Positions 17,217 through 25,306 of a DNA stretch of 64,000 bases are shown piece by piece (the first letter of the stretch is position 1; each line of letters starts with the position of its first letter). The stretch spans positions 62,001 to 126,000 of the forward strand of contig NZ_SOEF01000003.1 in NCBI RefSeq assembly GCF_004366375.1, read 5' to 3'. A program made the position numbers and the translations under genes. Under the pieces are notes generated by a model. That model made no database searches. It had not been told where the DNA came from and was given only the letters and a program-made list of their open reading frames with translations. This stretch comes from Halanaerobium congolense (GTDB lineage Bacteria > Bacillota > Halanaerobiia > Halanaerobiales > Halanaerobiaceae).

Positions 17217-18428
17217 CTATAAATTTTCAACTGCATTTTTTATTCTAGTTAATCCTTTTTCTAAGCGCTGCCTTGGACAGGCTAAATTTAAGCGCATATA
17301 CATTGAACCTGCATCTCCAAACCAGCGTCCAGGATTGAGGCCAACTTCAGCTTTTTGATTCATAAATTCGATGAGCTCTGCATCAGTTTCAAATCCCAGC
17401 TGGCTGCAGTCTAACCAGGCTAAGTAAGTCCCTTCTGCCTTAATTAATTTCATTTGCGGTATTTCAGCCGCTAAAAATTCCTTAAGAAAATCATAATTTC
17501 CCTTTAAATATTTCAGCTGTGCCTGCAGCCATTCCTCTCCCTTATTATAAGCGGTTTTTAGTCCTATAAGACCAAAGGGGCTGTTCCCGGTGCCAAAACC
17601 GTCTTTTGCTGCATTATAAGCTGCACGCAGCTCTTTTGATTCAATAATGGTGTATGATGTATGTAAGCCTGCAATATTAAAGGTTTTACTGGCTGCCATA
17701 TATGAAATTACCTTTTGTCGGTATTCTTTAAATTCCTCTCCTGCTAAAAGAAGTTTTAAAACAGGCTGATGTTTGATACCAGGATAAACTAAATCCGAAT
17801 GTATTTCGTCACTTAAAAGATAAATATCTTCTTTTTTTAACAAACGCAGCAGCTTAAGCAATTCAGATTTTTCCCAAACTCTGCCCACAGGATTATGGGG
17901 ACTGCAAAAAATCATTGCTCTGACATTTTTTCCTTGTGCTTTAGCTGTTTCTATCTGATTTTCTAAATCATTTAAATCCATTTGATAATAACCATCTTTA
18001 TTTATTAATTCATTTTTTATAAGCTGACAGTTATTATTTTTTACCGCTAAAAAAAACGGACGATAAACAGGGGGCTGAATTATTACGGCATCATCCTCTT
18101 TACAGATTGTCTTTAAAGTAAAGTTGATAGCAGGAACAACACCTGTATCAAAAATAAGCCAGTCCTTCTTTATTTCTAAATTAAATCTTTTTTGAAGCCA
18201 ATTTAGTACAGCTTCTTCTACACTTTGATCGGCAAAACTATAGCCAAATATTCCCTCTTCAGCTCTTTTTAATAAACTTTCTTTAACTGCAGGGGCTGTC
18301 TGCCAATCCGAATCGGCAACCCACAGTGGTAAAACATTTTCATTATTAAATATTTCTTTTCTTTTATCCCATTTTGCAGACATTGTATTAGTTCTGTTTT
18401 CTAATTTTGAAAAGTCAAATTTTTCCAC
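17217..18428 (-). CDS. PatB/MalY family PLP-dependent C-S lyase (cystathionine beta-lyase)
   Basis: This is a class I/II aminotransferase-fold enzyme of the MalY/PatB group, which cleaves C-S bonds of cystathionine or cysteine. The PLP lysine is Lys248 in MAASKTFNIAG, the PLP-binding Asp is in LLSDEIHSDL, and the phosphate-binding region is intact. It has 403 aa. A good Shine-Dalgarno (AGGAGGA) precedes the ATG. Its promoter is at 18460-18488. The substrate may be cystathionine in methionine synthesis, or it may act as an aminotransferase; both exist in the family. Confidence 0.88.
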   Translation of the reverse strand: MEKFDFSKLENRTNTMSAKWDKRKEIFNNENVLPLWVADSDWQTAPAVKESLLKRAEEGIFGYSFADQSVEEAVLNWLQKRFNLEIKKDWLIFDTGVVPAINFTLKTICKEDDAVIIQPPVYRPFFLAVKNNNCQLIKNELINKDGYYQMDLNDLENQIETAKAQGKNVRAMIFCSPHNPVGRVWEKSELLKLLRLLKKEDIYLLSDEIHSDLVYPGIKHQPVLKLLLAGEEFKEYRQKVISYMAASKTFNIAGLHTSYTIIESKELRAAYNAAKDGFGTGNSPFGLIGLKTAYNKGEEWLQAQLKYLKGNYDFLKEFLAAEIPQMKLIKAEGTYLAWLDCSQLGFETDAELIEFMNQKAEVGLNPGRWFGDAGSMYMRLNLACPRQRLEKGLTRIKNAVENL

Positions 18429-18456
18429 TCTAATTCCTCCTAGAATAAATTAGCAC

Positions 18457-18488
18457 AGTATTACAATACTCTATTACAGATTGTCCAA
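18457..18488 (-). promoter_or_regulatory. patB-like gene promoter with palindrome over the -10
   Basis: The minus strand reads TTGGAC (18488-18483), 17 bases, TGTAAT (18465-18460). A palindrome AGTATT-AC-AATACT (18457-18470) is centred on the -10 and could be an operator. Confidence 0.45.
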
Positions 18489-18516
18489 AGGACATTTTGT
18501 TCTAATTGGGTCAGGC

Positions 18517-18626
18517 TTAATCTTTAAAGTCTGCCTGCTGCAGCTCTTTTTTTATTCAGTTCCCGCATGAAAAGCAGTTAGAGAACTATTAAGAAAGTCT
18601 AACAGTTCTTCAGCTTTATTATTCAT
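18517..18626 (-). pseudogene. M18 aminopeptidase N-terminal remnant
   Basis: Overlapping the end of pepV, an ATG at 18626 starts MNNKAEELLDFLNSSLTAFH followed by AGTE and a stop at 18552. LLDFLNSSLTAFHA matches the conserved N-terminus of M18 (aminopeptidase I) proteins. Shifting by one base continues with IKKELQQADFKD to a stop at 18517, again as expected for this family (helix before the GF element). The rest of the roughly 430-codon gene is absent. I read it as a truncated, frameshifted remnant; a real 24-residue peptide is the alternative. Confidence 0.6.
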
Positions 18627-20028
18627 TATCCTTCACCCCTGCAATATCAATTATTGCTTTAGCATAAATAGCAGCACTTCTAACAAGATCATCTATTTCA
18701 ATAAACTCATCTTTTTGATGGGCAAGTTCTGGCTGTCCCGGAAACAGGGGTCCAAAAGCAACACCCTTATCAACCAGACGGGCATAAGTTCCTCCACCAA
18801 TGGCAATTGGTCCACTTTTATCACCTGTAAATTCCTGATAAGCAGTCATCAGCTTCTGAATAAACGGGTCATTTTTTGCAGCATATAAAGGTTCAACATC
18901 ATTTAATATTTCAACATTGATTAAATCACTATCAAGATTATTCCTGATATCAGAAACTACTTTTTCCGCCTTAGATTTTACAGGGTAGCGAATATTAACA
19001 ATAAATTCAACCTTATTTTGGTCTCCTTTCATCACACCTGTATTAAAAGTTAAAGCTGTTGGTACATCATCCTGATCTTTACAGCCTATTGAAGCTCCAT
19101 CATATTCAATTCCAATTTTACTGCTGTAAAAATTCAAAAATTCCCGCACCTTAGTTTTAGCAAATGGCAGCTCAGATAAAATCTTAATTAAATAAGAGAT
19201 TGCATTTTTTCCGTCTTCAGGCAGACTACCATGGGCTGAAATACCGTTATAGGATATTTTAAATTCATCCTCGACAGCTTCTAAGCTTAAGTCAGCTTCC
19301 TCATAATCAATTTTTTCTAAGAGTTTTTCTAATTCTTCTTTATTAATTCCACTTAAAACTGCTTCTGCATAATCGGGAACCATATTGGCAGCATTTCCAC
19401 CTTCAATTTTTTCTAGTTTTAAGCCTTCCTTATTTTCTTCTTTTAAATTAGCTGAGAATTTTAAATCTAGAATTCCCTTTTCAGCGTGAATTGCTGGAAA
19501 TGTTGCATCAGGGCTAAAGGCTAACTCCGGCATTTTTTCTTTTTTAAAATAATAATTTAAAGATGCCATACCTGACTCTTCATTGGTACCTAAAATTAAT
19601 CTAACTCTTTTATTTAATTTAATATTTAAATCTTTTACTATTTTCATTGCATATAAAGCTGCCACAGCAGGACCTTTATCGTCAATTGTCCCCCTGCCAA
19701 AAATTTTATTATCATGAACTTCAGCTGCATAAGGAGGATAAGTCCAGCCGCTTCCCTCTGGTACCACATCCACATGACAGAGCAGAGCTAAAATTTCTTC
19801 TCCCTCTCCCATTTCAACATGAGCAGCCTGGTTATCAATATTTTTAGTTTTAAAGCCCATATTTTCAGAAATTTCTACAGCCTTAGCTAAAGCTTTATAT
19901 ACCTCTACACCATAGGGATATTCCCCTGCTGCTTCAGCTTCTACACTAGGGATTCTAACTAATTCCTGGGTACTTAAAATCATATTATCTCTTAAGTTTT
20001 CTGCTGTTTCTATAATTTTATCTTTCAT
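18619..20028 (-). CDS. pepV: M20 dipeptidase, PepV family
   Basis: This is a zinc-dependent cytoplasmic dipeptidase. Metal ligands are visible as His85 in LCHVDVVPEG, Asp117 in GRGTIDDKGP and Glu150/Glu151 in GTNEESGM. Residues roughly 190-370 form the lid domain with the GISAHGSLPEDG element. Its 469 aa are typical of PepV. The start ATG (20028) is fixed by homology and by an in-frame stop 18 bases upstream. The only Shine-Dalgarno (GGAGG, 20067-20063) is 34 bases away, separated by a 26-bp perfect palindrome. Its 3' end overlaps the M18 remnant. Confidence 0.93.
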   Translation of the reverse strand: MKDKIIETAENLRDNMILSTQELVRIPSVEAEAAGEYPYGVEVYKALAKAVEISENMGFKTKNIDNQAAHVEMGEGEEILALLCHVDVVPEGSGWTYPPYAAEVHDNKIFGRGTIDDKGPAVAALYAMKIVKDLNIKLNKRVRLILGTNEESGMASLNYYFKKEKMPELAFSPDATFPAIHAEKGILDLKFSANLKEENKEGLKLEKIEGGNAANMVPDYAEAVLSGINKEELEKLLEKIDYEEADLSLEAVEDEFKISYNGISAHGSLPEDGKNAISYLIKILSELPFAKTKVREFLNFYSSKIGIEYDGASIGCKDQDDVPTALTFNTGVMKGDQNKVEFIVNIRYPVKSKAEKVVSDIRNNLDSDLINVEILNDVEPLYAAKNDPFIQKLMTAYQEFTGDKSGPIAIGGGTYARLVDKGVAFGPLFPGQPELAHQKDEFIEIDDLVRSAAIYAKAIIDIAGVKDNE

Positions 20029-20096
20029 ATTTAGTTTAATAGTTTAAACTATTAAACTTTCACCTCCTAATGTTTTTATATATTTGTTTTTGTCAA
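20029..20096 (-). promoter_or_regulatory. pepV translation initiation region: SD, 26-bp palindrome, start codon
   Basis: On the minus strand the order is TTGACA (20096-20091, possible -35 without a clear -10), GGAGG (20067-20063), TGAA, a 26-bp perfect palindrome (20058-20033, half-site AGTTTAATAGTTT), AAAT, ATG. If the palindrome folds in the mRNA, the Shine-Dalgarno to start distance drops from 34 to 8 bases, the optimum. The palindrome could instead, or also, be a DNA operator. Confidence 0.6.
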
Positions 20097-20201
20097 GTGA
20101 AATTTAACCCCTTTTATTAATTATCTAGATATTATTCTATCACTTTTAGTTATAAATTTAAAATATAATATATTACAATTTCATGACAATTTGAATCTCC
20201 T

Positions 20202-20230
20202 TTGAATTAAAGTAATTCTTATAGTAAAAT
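20202..20230 (+). promoter_or_regulatory. Promoter of alpha/beta hydrolase gene
   Basis: The plus strand reads TTGAAT (20202-20207), 17 bases, TAAAAT (20225-20230), placing the start about 20 bases before the ATG at 20257. Confidence 0.55.
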
Positions 20231-20256
20231 AGATAAAAGATAAGGGTGATCAAATA

Positions 20257-21051
20257 ATGAAATTAAATCAAATAGAAAGTTCAACTAAAATTAATCCTCT
20301 GGGTAGAGAAATAAAAATTGGCTTTGAAGATGAAAATATTAAGAAGGCTGTTTTGCTTTTGCATGGTTATGGTGGTAAAAGTACTAATTGGCTTTATGCT
20401 GCTGAAAAAATCAATGAAAATTTAGAAATTCCCGTATACATTCCCCGACTACCTGGACATGCTACTAATATTAGTGACTTTTTAAATAGTAATGCTGATC
20501 AATGGCTGCGGAAAGCTGTAGACAGTTATTTAGAATTAAACACTAAATTCCAGGAAATTTATGTGGCAGGCCTTTCAATGGGTGGATTACTTGCAGCTTT
20601 AGTGGCTGCTCAATTTAAAGTAAAAAAATTATCATTAGTTGCTCCTGCTTTTTTTACCAAAAATAAAAATATTATTTTTACACCTTATATCAGATATTTT
20701 ATCAAAAAATTAGATACTGGCTTTGAATTGGATTCTGAAAACTCAACCGCTGCTGAAATTGATTTTCATCAAAATTACAGCTTTAATTATTATACTTCAA
20801 CTCTGGCCGAATTATATAAATTGATCAAAAAGGGAAGAAAGGCTGCTGCTGAAATAGATACTGAAACACAGCTTATCTTATCTACCAACGATGATCAAGT
20901 TGAAAACAAAAAAATAAAAGCTTTTTTAAATGAAAAAATGGGACAATTTTTAGTAGATCAAAAGATCTATCAAAAATCATCCCATGTGATAACAAATGAT
21001 GTTGAAAAAGAAAGATGTGTCCAGGATATAATTAATTTTTTTAAAGAATAA
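20257..21051 (+). CDS. Alpha/beta hydrolase (carboxylesterase/monoacylglycerol-lipase type)
   Basis: This is a cytoplasmic esterase-like protein of 264 aa. It has an oxyanion-hole region LLHGYGGKSTNW (34-45), nucleophile Ser107 in GLSMGG, and a catalytic His in SSHVITND near residue 244. The architecture matches Est30-type esterases and monoacylglycerol lipases. GGGTGAT precedes the ATG. It is one of only two plus-strand genes, monocistronic, and converges on pepF. The natural substrate is unknown. Confidence 0.87.
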   Translation: MKLNQIESSTKINPLGREIKIGFEDENIKKAVLLLHGYGGKSTNWLYAAEKINENLEIPVYIPRLPGHATNISDFLNSNADQWLRKAVDSYLELNTKFQEIYVAGLSMGGLLAALVAAQFKVKKLSLVAPAFFTKNKNIIFTPYIRYFIKKLDTGFELDSENSTAAEIDFHQNYSFNYYTSTLAELYKLIKKGRKAAAEIDTETQLILSTNDDQVENKKIKAFLNEKMGQFLVDQKIYQKSSHVITNDVEKERCVQDIINFFKE

Positions 21052-21112
21052 TTAATTTCTATATTTATTACTCTAAAACTAGATTTCTAATATTTAAGCC
21101 TTTATTATATAC

Positions 21113-22909
21113 TTAAATTAATTCCTGCAGCTGTTTTAAGTAATTTTTAAACTTAGCGGCTGCATTTTCTATAGGCTTAGCTTTTTTCATATCTACTCCG
21201 GCCTTCCTTAAAATATTAAGCGGATAATCACTGCCTCCAGCCTTTAGAAATTCTAAATATTTTGCAGCTGCCTCAGGACCATCATTTTGTATTTTATCTG
21301 CCAGAGCTGCTGCTGCAGAATAACCAGTAGCATATTTATAAACATAAAAATTATAATAAAAATGGGGAATTCTGGCCCATTCATAATCTAATTTTTCATC
21401 AATTACTAAAGCCTCACCAAAATATTTTTGATTTAACTTTCTGTACATTTTCTGCATAGCCTGGGAAGTTAAACTTTCGCCAGCCTCCACACTTTCATGA
21501 ATCATTTTTTCAAATTCAGCAAACATTGTCTGTCTGTAAACCGTGCCCCTAAATCCTTCTAAAAAATAATTTAATAAATATAGTTTTTCTTCTCTGCTTT
21601 TTGCATTTTCCAGCATATAATCAAGCAGCAGATTTTCATTTAAAGTTGAAGCAACCTCTGCCACAAAAATCTTATAATTAGAATACAAATAAGGCTGATT
21701 CTTATTAGAATAATAGCTGTGCATTGCATGTCCCATTTCATGAATTAAGGTAAATAAATTGCTGATATCCTGAGTATAATTCATTAAAATATATGGATGC
21801 ACCCCGTAACAGCCGCTGGAATAAGCTCCAGAACGCTTACCTTTATTTTCATAAACATCTATCCAGCCGGAGTGGAATCCTTTTTCTACTACTTGAATAT
21901 AATCATTACCTAGAGGTTTTACTGCGTTTTTGATTATTTCCTTTGTTTCTTCATATTTAAATTTTAAATCAACCTCTTCAATTAAAGGTTTATAAGTGTC
22001 ATAAATATGAAGCTCATCTAAATTAAGCAGTTCTTTTTTAAGTTTCATATATTGATGCAGAGGTTCTAAGTTATTGGAAACGGTATCAATTAGATTATTA
22101 TAAACATCTGTAGAAATATTATCACTATCAAGAGCTGATTCCAGAGCACTATCATATTTTCTAGCTCTGGCATAAAAAACATCACCTTTAACAGAACTGT
22201 CAAGTACAGCTGCAAAAGTATTTTCTAATTTTTGATATTCACCGTGCATCCCCTCAAAGGCATCCTGTCTAACCCGACGGTCCTCATTTTTTAATAAGTC
22301 AATATACCTACCGTGAGTTAGACGAATTTCTTCTTCTTTTTCATCTTTAATTAATGGAAATTCAAGATCAGCATTATTTAACATACTAAAAATATTTTCA
22401 GAACTCTGGGTAACTTCACCTGCCAAAGCCAGAATTTTTTCTTCTTCAGCAGATAAGTAATGATCTTTTTGGCGTAATATATCATCAAAAAAATGATTAT
22501 AAAACTCAAGTTCTACCTCGACTTCTTTAAATTTATTTAATTTTTTCTCACCCAGCTGTATAATTGCCGGCACCATAAATGAAGTGGAATTTGAAAGCTT
22601 GTTATAACACATCACAGCCTTGTTTTTATAATTTTGATATTTTTCATTTTGAGTGTTCTGGTCATACTTCATATGGGCATAAGCATACAATTTAGAAGTC
22701 TGTTCTTCAATCGTAATAATCTTATTTAAAGCAGCTAATAAATTATCAGCACCTGCGGTAAAATCATCTTTTAATTTGCTAATATTTTTAACTTCTTTTA
22801 AAACTTTTTCTAATTCTGATTCAAAACTCTGATCATCAGGATAAATATCATTTAAATTCCATTTATATTTCTCTTTAATTTCTTCTCTAGTTTTTAATTC
22901 TTTAGACAA
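21113..22909 (-). CDS. pepF: Oligoendopeptidase F (M3B)
   Basis: This zinc metallopeptidase cleaves short peptides in the cytoplasm. The catalytic HEMGH is at 390-394, with the third ligand in the following helix region FVAEVASTLNE. The N-terminal helical part (about 1-200) and C-terminal RIPHFYYNFYVYKYATG match the family. Its 598 aa are standard. The start is TTG (22909) behind AAAGGAAG. It overlaps the upstream ogt gene by 8 bases, so they are co-transcribed. Confidence 0.95.
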   Translation of the reverse strand: MSKELKTREEIKEKYKWNLNDIYPDDQSFESELEKVLKEVKNISKLKDDFTAGADNLLAALNKIITIEEQTSKLYAYAHMKYDQNTQNEKYQNYKNKAVMCYNKLSNSTSFMVPAIIQLGEKKLNKFKEVEVELEFYNHFFDDILRQKDHYLSAEEEKILALAGEVTQSSENIFSMLNNADLEFPLIKDEKEEEIRLTHGRYIDLLKNEDRRVRQDAFEGMHGEYQKLENTFAAVLDSSVKGDVFYARARKYDSALESALDSDNISTDVYNNLIDTVSNNLEPLHQYMKLKKELLNLDELHIYDTYKPLIEEVDLKFKYEETKEIIKNAVKPLGNDYIQVVEKGFHSGWIDVYENKGKRSGAYSSGCYGVHPYILMNYTQDISNLFTLIHEMGHAMHSYYSNKNQPYLYSNYKIFVAEVASTLNENLLLDYMLENAKSREEKLYLLNYFLEGFRGTVYRQTMFAEFEKMIHESVEAGESLTSQAMQKMYRKLNQKYFGEALVIDEKLDYEWARIPHFYYNFYVYKYATGYSAAAALADKIQNDGPEAAAKYLEFLKAGGSDYPLNILRKAGVDMKKAKPIENAAAKFKNYLKQLQELI

Positions 22910-23435
22910 AAGATATCTTCCTTTCTATGTTTTTACTTTTATTATTTTCATGATTTAAAAGCCATCTTTTTCTCCAGATGCCACCTGAATAGCCATTAAT
23001 GCTGCCATCAGCTGAGATTACTCGATGACAGGGAATAATTATTGAGATTGGATTACGAGAATTAGCCTGTCCTACAGCTCGAGCGGCACCAGATTTTCCA
23101 ATATCAGCAGCTAATTCAGCATAAGAATATGTTTTGCCATAAGGAATATTTTTTAGCTGATTCCAGACTTTCAATTCAAATGAACTACCTTCTAACTGTA
23201 GAGGGATTCCAAAAGAATTTCTTTTTCCTAAAAAATACTGATTCAGCTGATCAAAAATCAGATTATATATTTTTAATATTTTTTTATCTTCATAAAAGTT
23301 TTTTTGACAGTTATTTTTCACTTCCCGCAGATGATCATCAAATTCAATTTTCAATAAAGCTTCTTTATTAAACTCAATCTTTAAAATACCTATCGGTGAG
23401 GGATAATATGTATAATAGCTGTTTTGATTAGTCAA
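22902..23435 (-). CDS. ogt: Methylated-DNA--[protein]-cysteine S-methyltransferase
   Basis: This suicide repair enzyme transfers the methyl group from O6-methylguanine to its own cysteine. The acceptor Cys (about residue 136) is in IIPCHRVISADG, and the DNA-binding helix includes ARAVGQANSRNP. It has about 177 aa. I favour the TTG at 23435 because AGGGG lies 8 bases upstream; a GTG at 23444 would abut that site. It overlaps the end of the upstream flavoprotein gene and the start of pepF. Confidence 0.93.
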   Translation of the reverse strand: MTNQNSYYTYYPSPIGILKIEFNKEALLKIEFDDHLREVKNNCQKNFYEDKKILKIYNLIFDQLNQYFLGKRNSFGIPLQLEGSSFELKVWNQLKNIPYGKTYSYAELAADIGKSGAARAVGQANSRNPISIIIPCHRVISADGSINGYSGGIWRKRWLLNHENNKSKNIERKISFV

Positions 23436-25278
23436 AATATTCACCCCTAATAGCTTTTAAGTCAGATGGAGTTTCAAAACGGTCCAAATAATGAGCTGCT
23501 AAAATAATCATCTCTTTCCGGTTCATTACTCTCTTTTTTGTCAGAACTACTATCAATTTATCGGGAACCAAATCCATTTCCAGAGCTTTGTTAAAATATT
23601 GATCTTCATTCATTTCTAAGACCCGCTGGCTTTCCGCTGCCAGCAGCAATTTTAAAGCATTTGTAGTAGTTAGTTTTTTATTTGAACTGAGAGTCTCCAA
23701 ACTACCTGGAACCCATTCGTAAAGATTATCAGCTTCTTTTTTCTGCATAATTTTTAAAATTATTGCTGTAAATTCTTTTTCATTAGGTACTGTATCTAAC
23801 TTAAAATTATTATTATAACCTCCGATTGTGATTCCCCAGGAAAGTAATCTTTCCAGACTTCCTAAAAGCTGAGGATCATCAATGATTGGTGCTTCTGCAG
23901 GATAATTATTAAGATTAATCTTCAAAGCTGAACGAATTTTTTTAAGACTTTCTTCATCTTCGACGATTTCAAGCAGACTTTTATTTTTATTTACTGCTTC
24001 TGAAACAGCAATACCTGCTGCTTCAGCAGTATTCATTGCTGGTGGCAAAACTCTTGCACTTGCAGCTGCTAAAGAACTATAACCACTGCTGCGGCCAACA
24101 ATCAGTAAATTATCATTTTTTCTGGCAATTAAAGTTCTTAAGGGTATGCCGTAATACTCAGGATTAAATAAAACAAAGCCTGGATAATCTTGAGCTGCCG
24201 CTTGATAATCTAAAGGATAGGAAGCTAAAGTTATTGTATCTTTAAATATTTTTTGCCTAAATAAATCCTGGGTTTTTAATTGATACTCTGTCAGAAAGTG
24301 TCTGCTTTCTCTGCGGTATAGCTCTTGTGGCAGATCATTTAACTCTGCCTTTTCAAAGCCCTCTAAATTAGCCTGTAGATATTTTAATATTAATTCAGCT
24401 TCTACAGCTGCACTTTTTTTAGCTTCTGCAGCAGATTTTTCAGATAAAGGATCTACATTAAATAACAGTAGGGCATTAATATATGCATCATAACCACCGT
24501 TATTTTCAATAAAAACTATATTTAGCCCCCTTAAGCGAAGATTGTCATTTTGAGACTGATAACTTTTTCCAAAATTAGAAAATCCCCAGGCGTGATCATT
24601 TCTAAAATGACTGCCATAATATTTATTATTTCTCACTGCTTTTTTTAATTTTTGCGGATTAACATTAGAAAATTTTAAAATTTGAGTAGAAGCCATCCAG
24701 CTATTTTTTAAATTTATATCGGCTGTACCAATAAAATAATCTTCTCCAGCTGCTGCAGCTAAATCACCATCCTGTGAAGCATCAAGATAAAAATCAGCAG
24801 TTAATCTATAGCTTTTATTATTTTTTTCAGCTTCTAAATAATAAATTTTACCAGCTTTAACTTTTACTGATTTAAGTTCAGCCAAATTAATAATTGTTAT
24901 ATTTTCTTCTGCAGCAAGCATTTCCTCAAAAACAGTTTCTGCTTTTTTAGGAGAAAAAGAAATAGAGGAACCTAGTTTCTGGTGCCACTCTGAAAAAATA
25001 CCATGATTAATATTTCTGGATTTATTATCATAATTTAAATCTAAAAAGTTTAAAGCAGCATAAGTCATTAAGCCACCTGGTTTTTCCCTGGACATTAAAA
25101 GTATTACATTTTTACCTTCCCGAGCTGCAGCGACCGCAGCGGTAACTCCTTCAGGTTCACCAGAAAATACAATTAAATCACTGTTTATTTCTTCTACAGC
25201 TAAAGTGTTTGAGGTCAAACTGCAGATTAAGATTATTGTTAATACCATGATTGAAACTAAGGTCTCTCTATTCAGCAT
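23428..25278 (-). CDS. Secreted FAD-dependent oxidoreductase with SLH-like C-terminal repeats
   Basis: This is a predicted extracytoplasmic flavoprotein (616 aa). Residues 1-27 form a Sec signal peptide (LVSIMVLTIILICSL core, TLA cut). A FAD domain follows, with VFSGEPEGVTAAVAAAREGK (36-55) and YLDASQDGDLAAAAG (187-201), as in the FAD-dependent-oxidoreductase family PF12831. The last 150 residues contain two stretches resembling surface-layer-homology repeats, one around LLSWGITIGGYNNNF and one around FNKALEMDLVPDKL with NRKEM. Anchoring to the wall or outer envelope is inferred. Its reaction is unknown. GAGGAG precedes the ATG, and it overlaps ogt. Confidence 0.75.
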   Translation of the reverse strand: MLNRETLVSIMVLTIILICSLTSNTLAVEEINSDLIVFSGEPEGVTAAVAAAREGKNVILLMSREKPGGLMTYAALNFLDLNYDNKSRNINHGIFSEWHQKLGSSISFSPKKAETVFEEMLAAEENITIINLAELKSVKVKAGKIYYLEAEKNNKSYRLTADFYLDASQDGDLAAAAGEDYFIGTADINLKNSWMASTQILKFSNVNPQKLKKAVRNNKYYGSHFRNDHAWGFSNFGKSYQSQNDNLRLRGLNIVFIENNGGYDAYINALLLFNVDPLSEKSAAEAKKSAAVEAELILKYLQANLEGFEKAELNDLPQELYRRESRHFLTEYQLKTQDLFRQKIFKDTITLASYPLDYQAAAQDYPGFVLFNPEYYGIPLRTLIARKNDNLLIVGRSSGYSSLAAASARVLPPAMNTAEAAGIAVSEAVNKNKSLLEIVEDEESLKKIRSALKINLNNYPAEAPIIDDPQLLGSLERLLSWGITIGGYNNNFKLDTVPNEKEFTAIILKIMQKKEADNLYEWVPGSLETLSSNKKLTTTNALKLLLAAESQRVLEMNEDQYFNKALEMDLVPDKLIVVLTKKRVMNRKEMIILAAHYLDRFETPSDLKAIRGEYFD

Positions 25279-25306
25279 CTATTTTCTCCTCTTAAATATA
25301 TTTTTA

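Noticed and set aside
17014-17358. 114-codon plus-strand frame across the HI0933-like and PatB-like genes
   Set aside because: It runs antisense through two well-supported genes, with no start signal and no family pattern.
20033-20096. TTGACA at 20096-20091 as a full pepV promoter
   Set aside because: The hexamers at 16-18 bases spacing match the -10 consensus poorly, and the resulting transcript would lose the Shine-Dalgarno.
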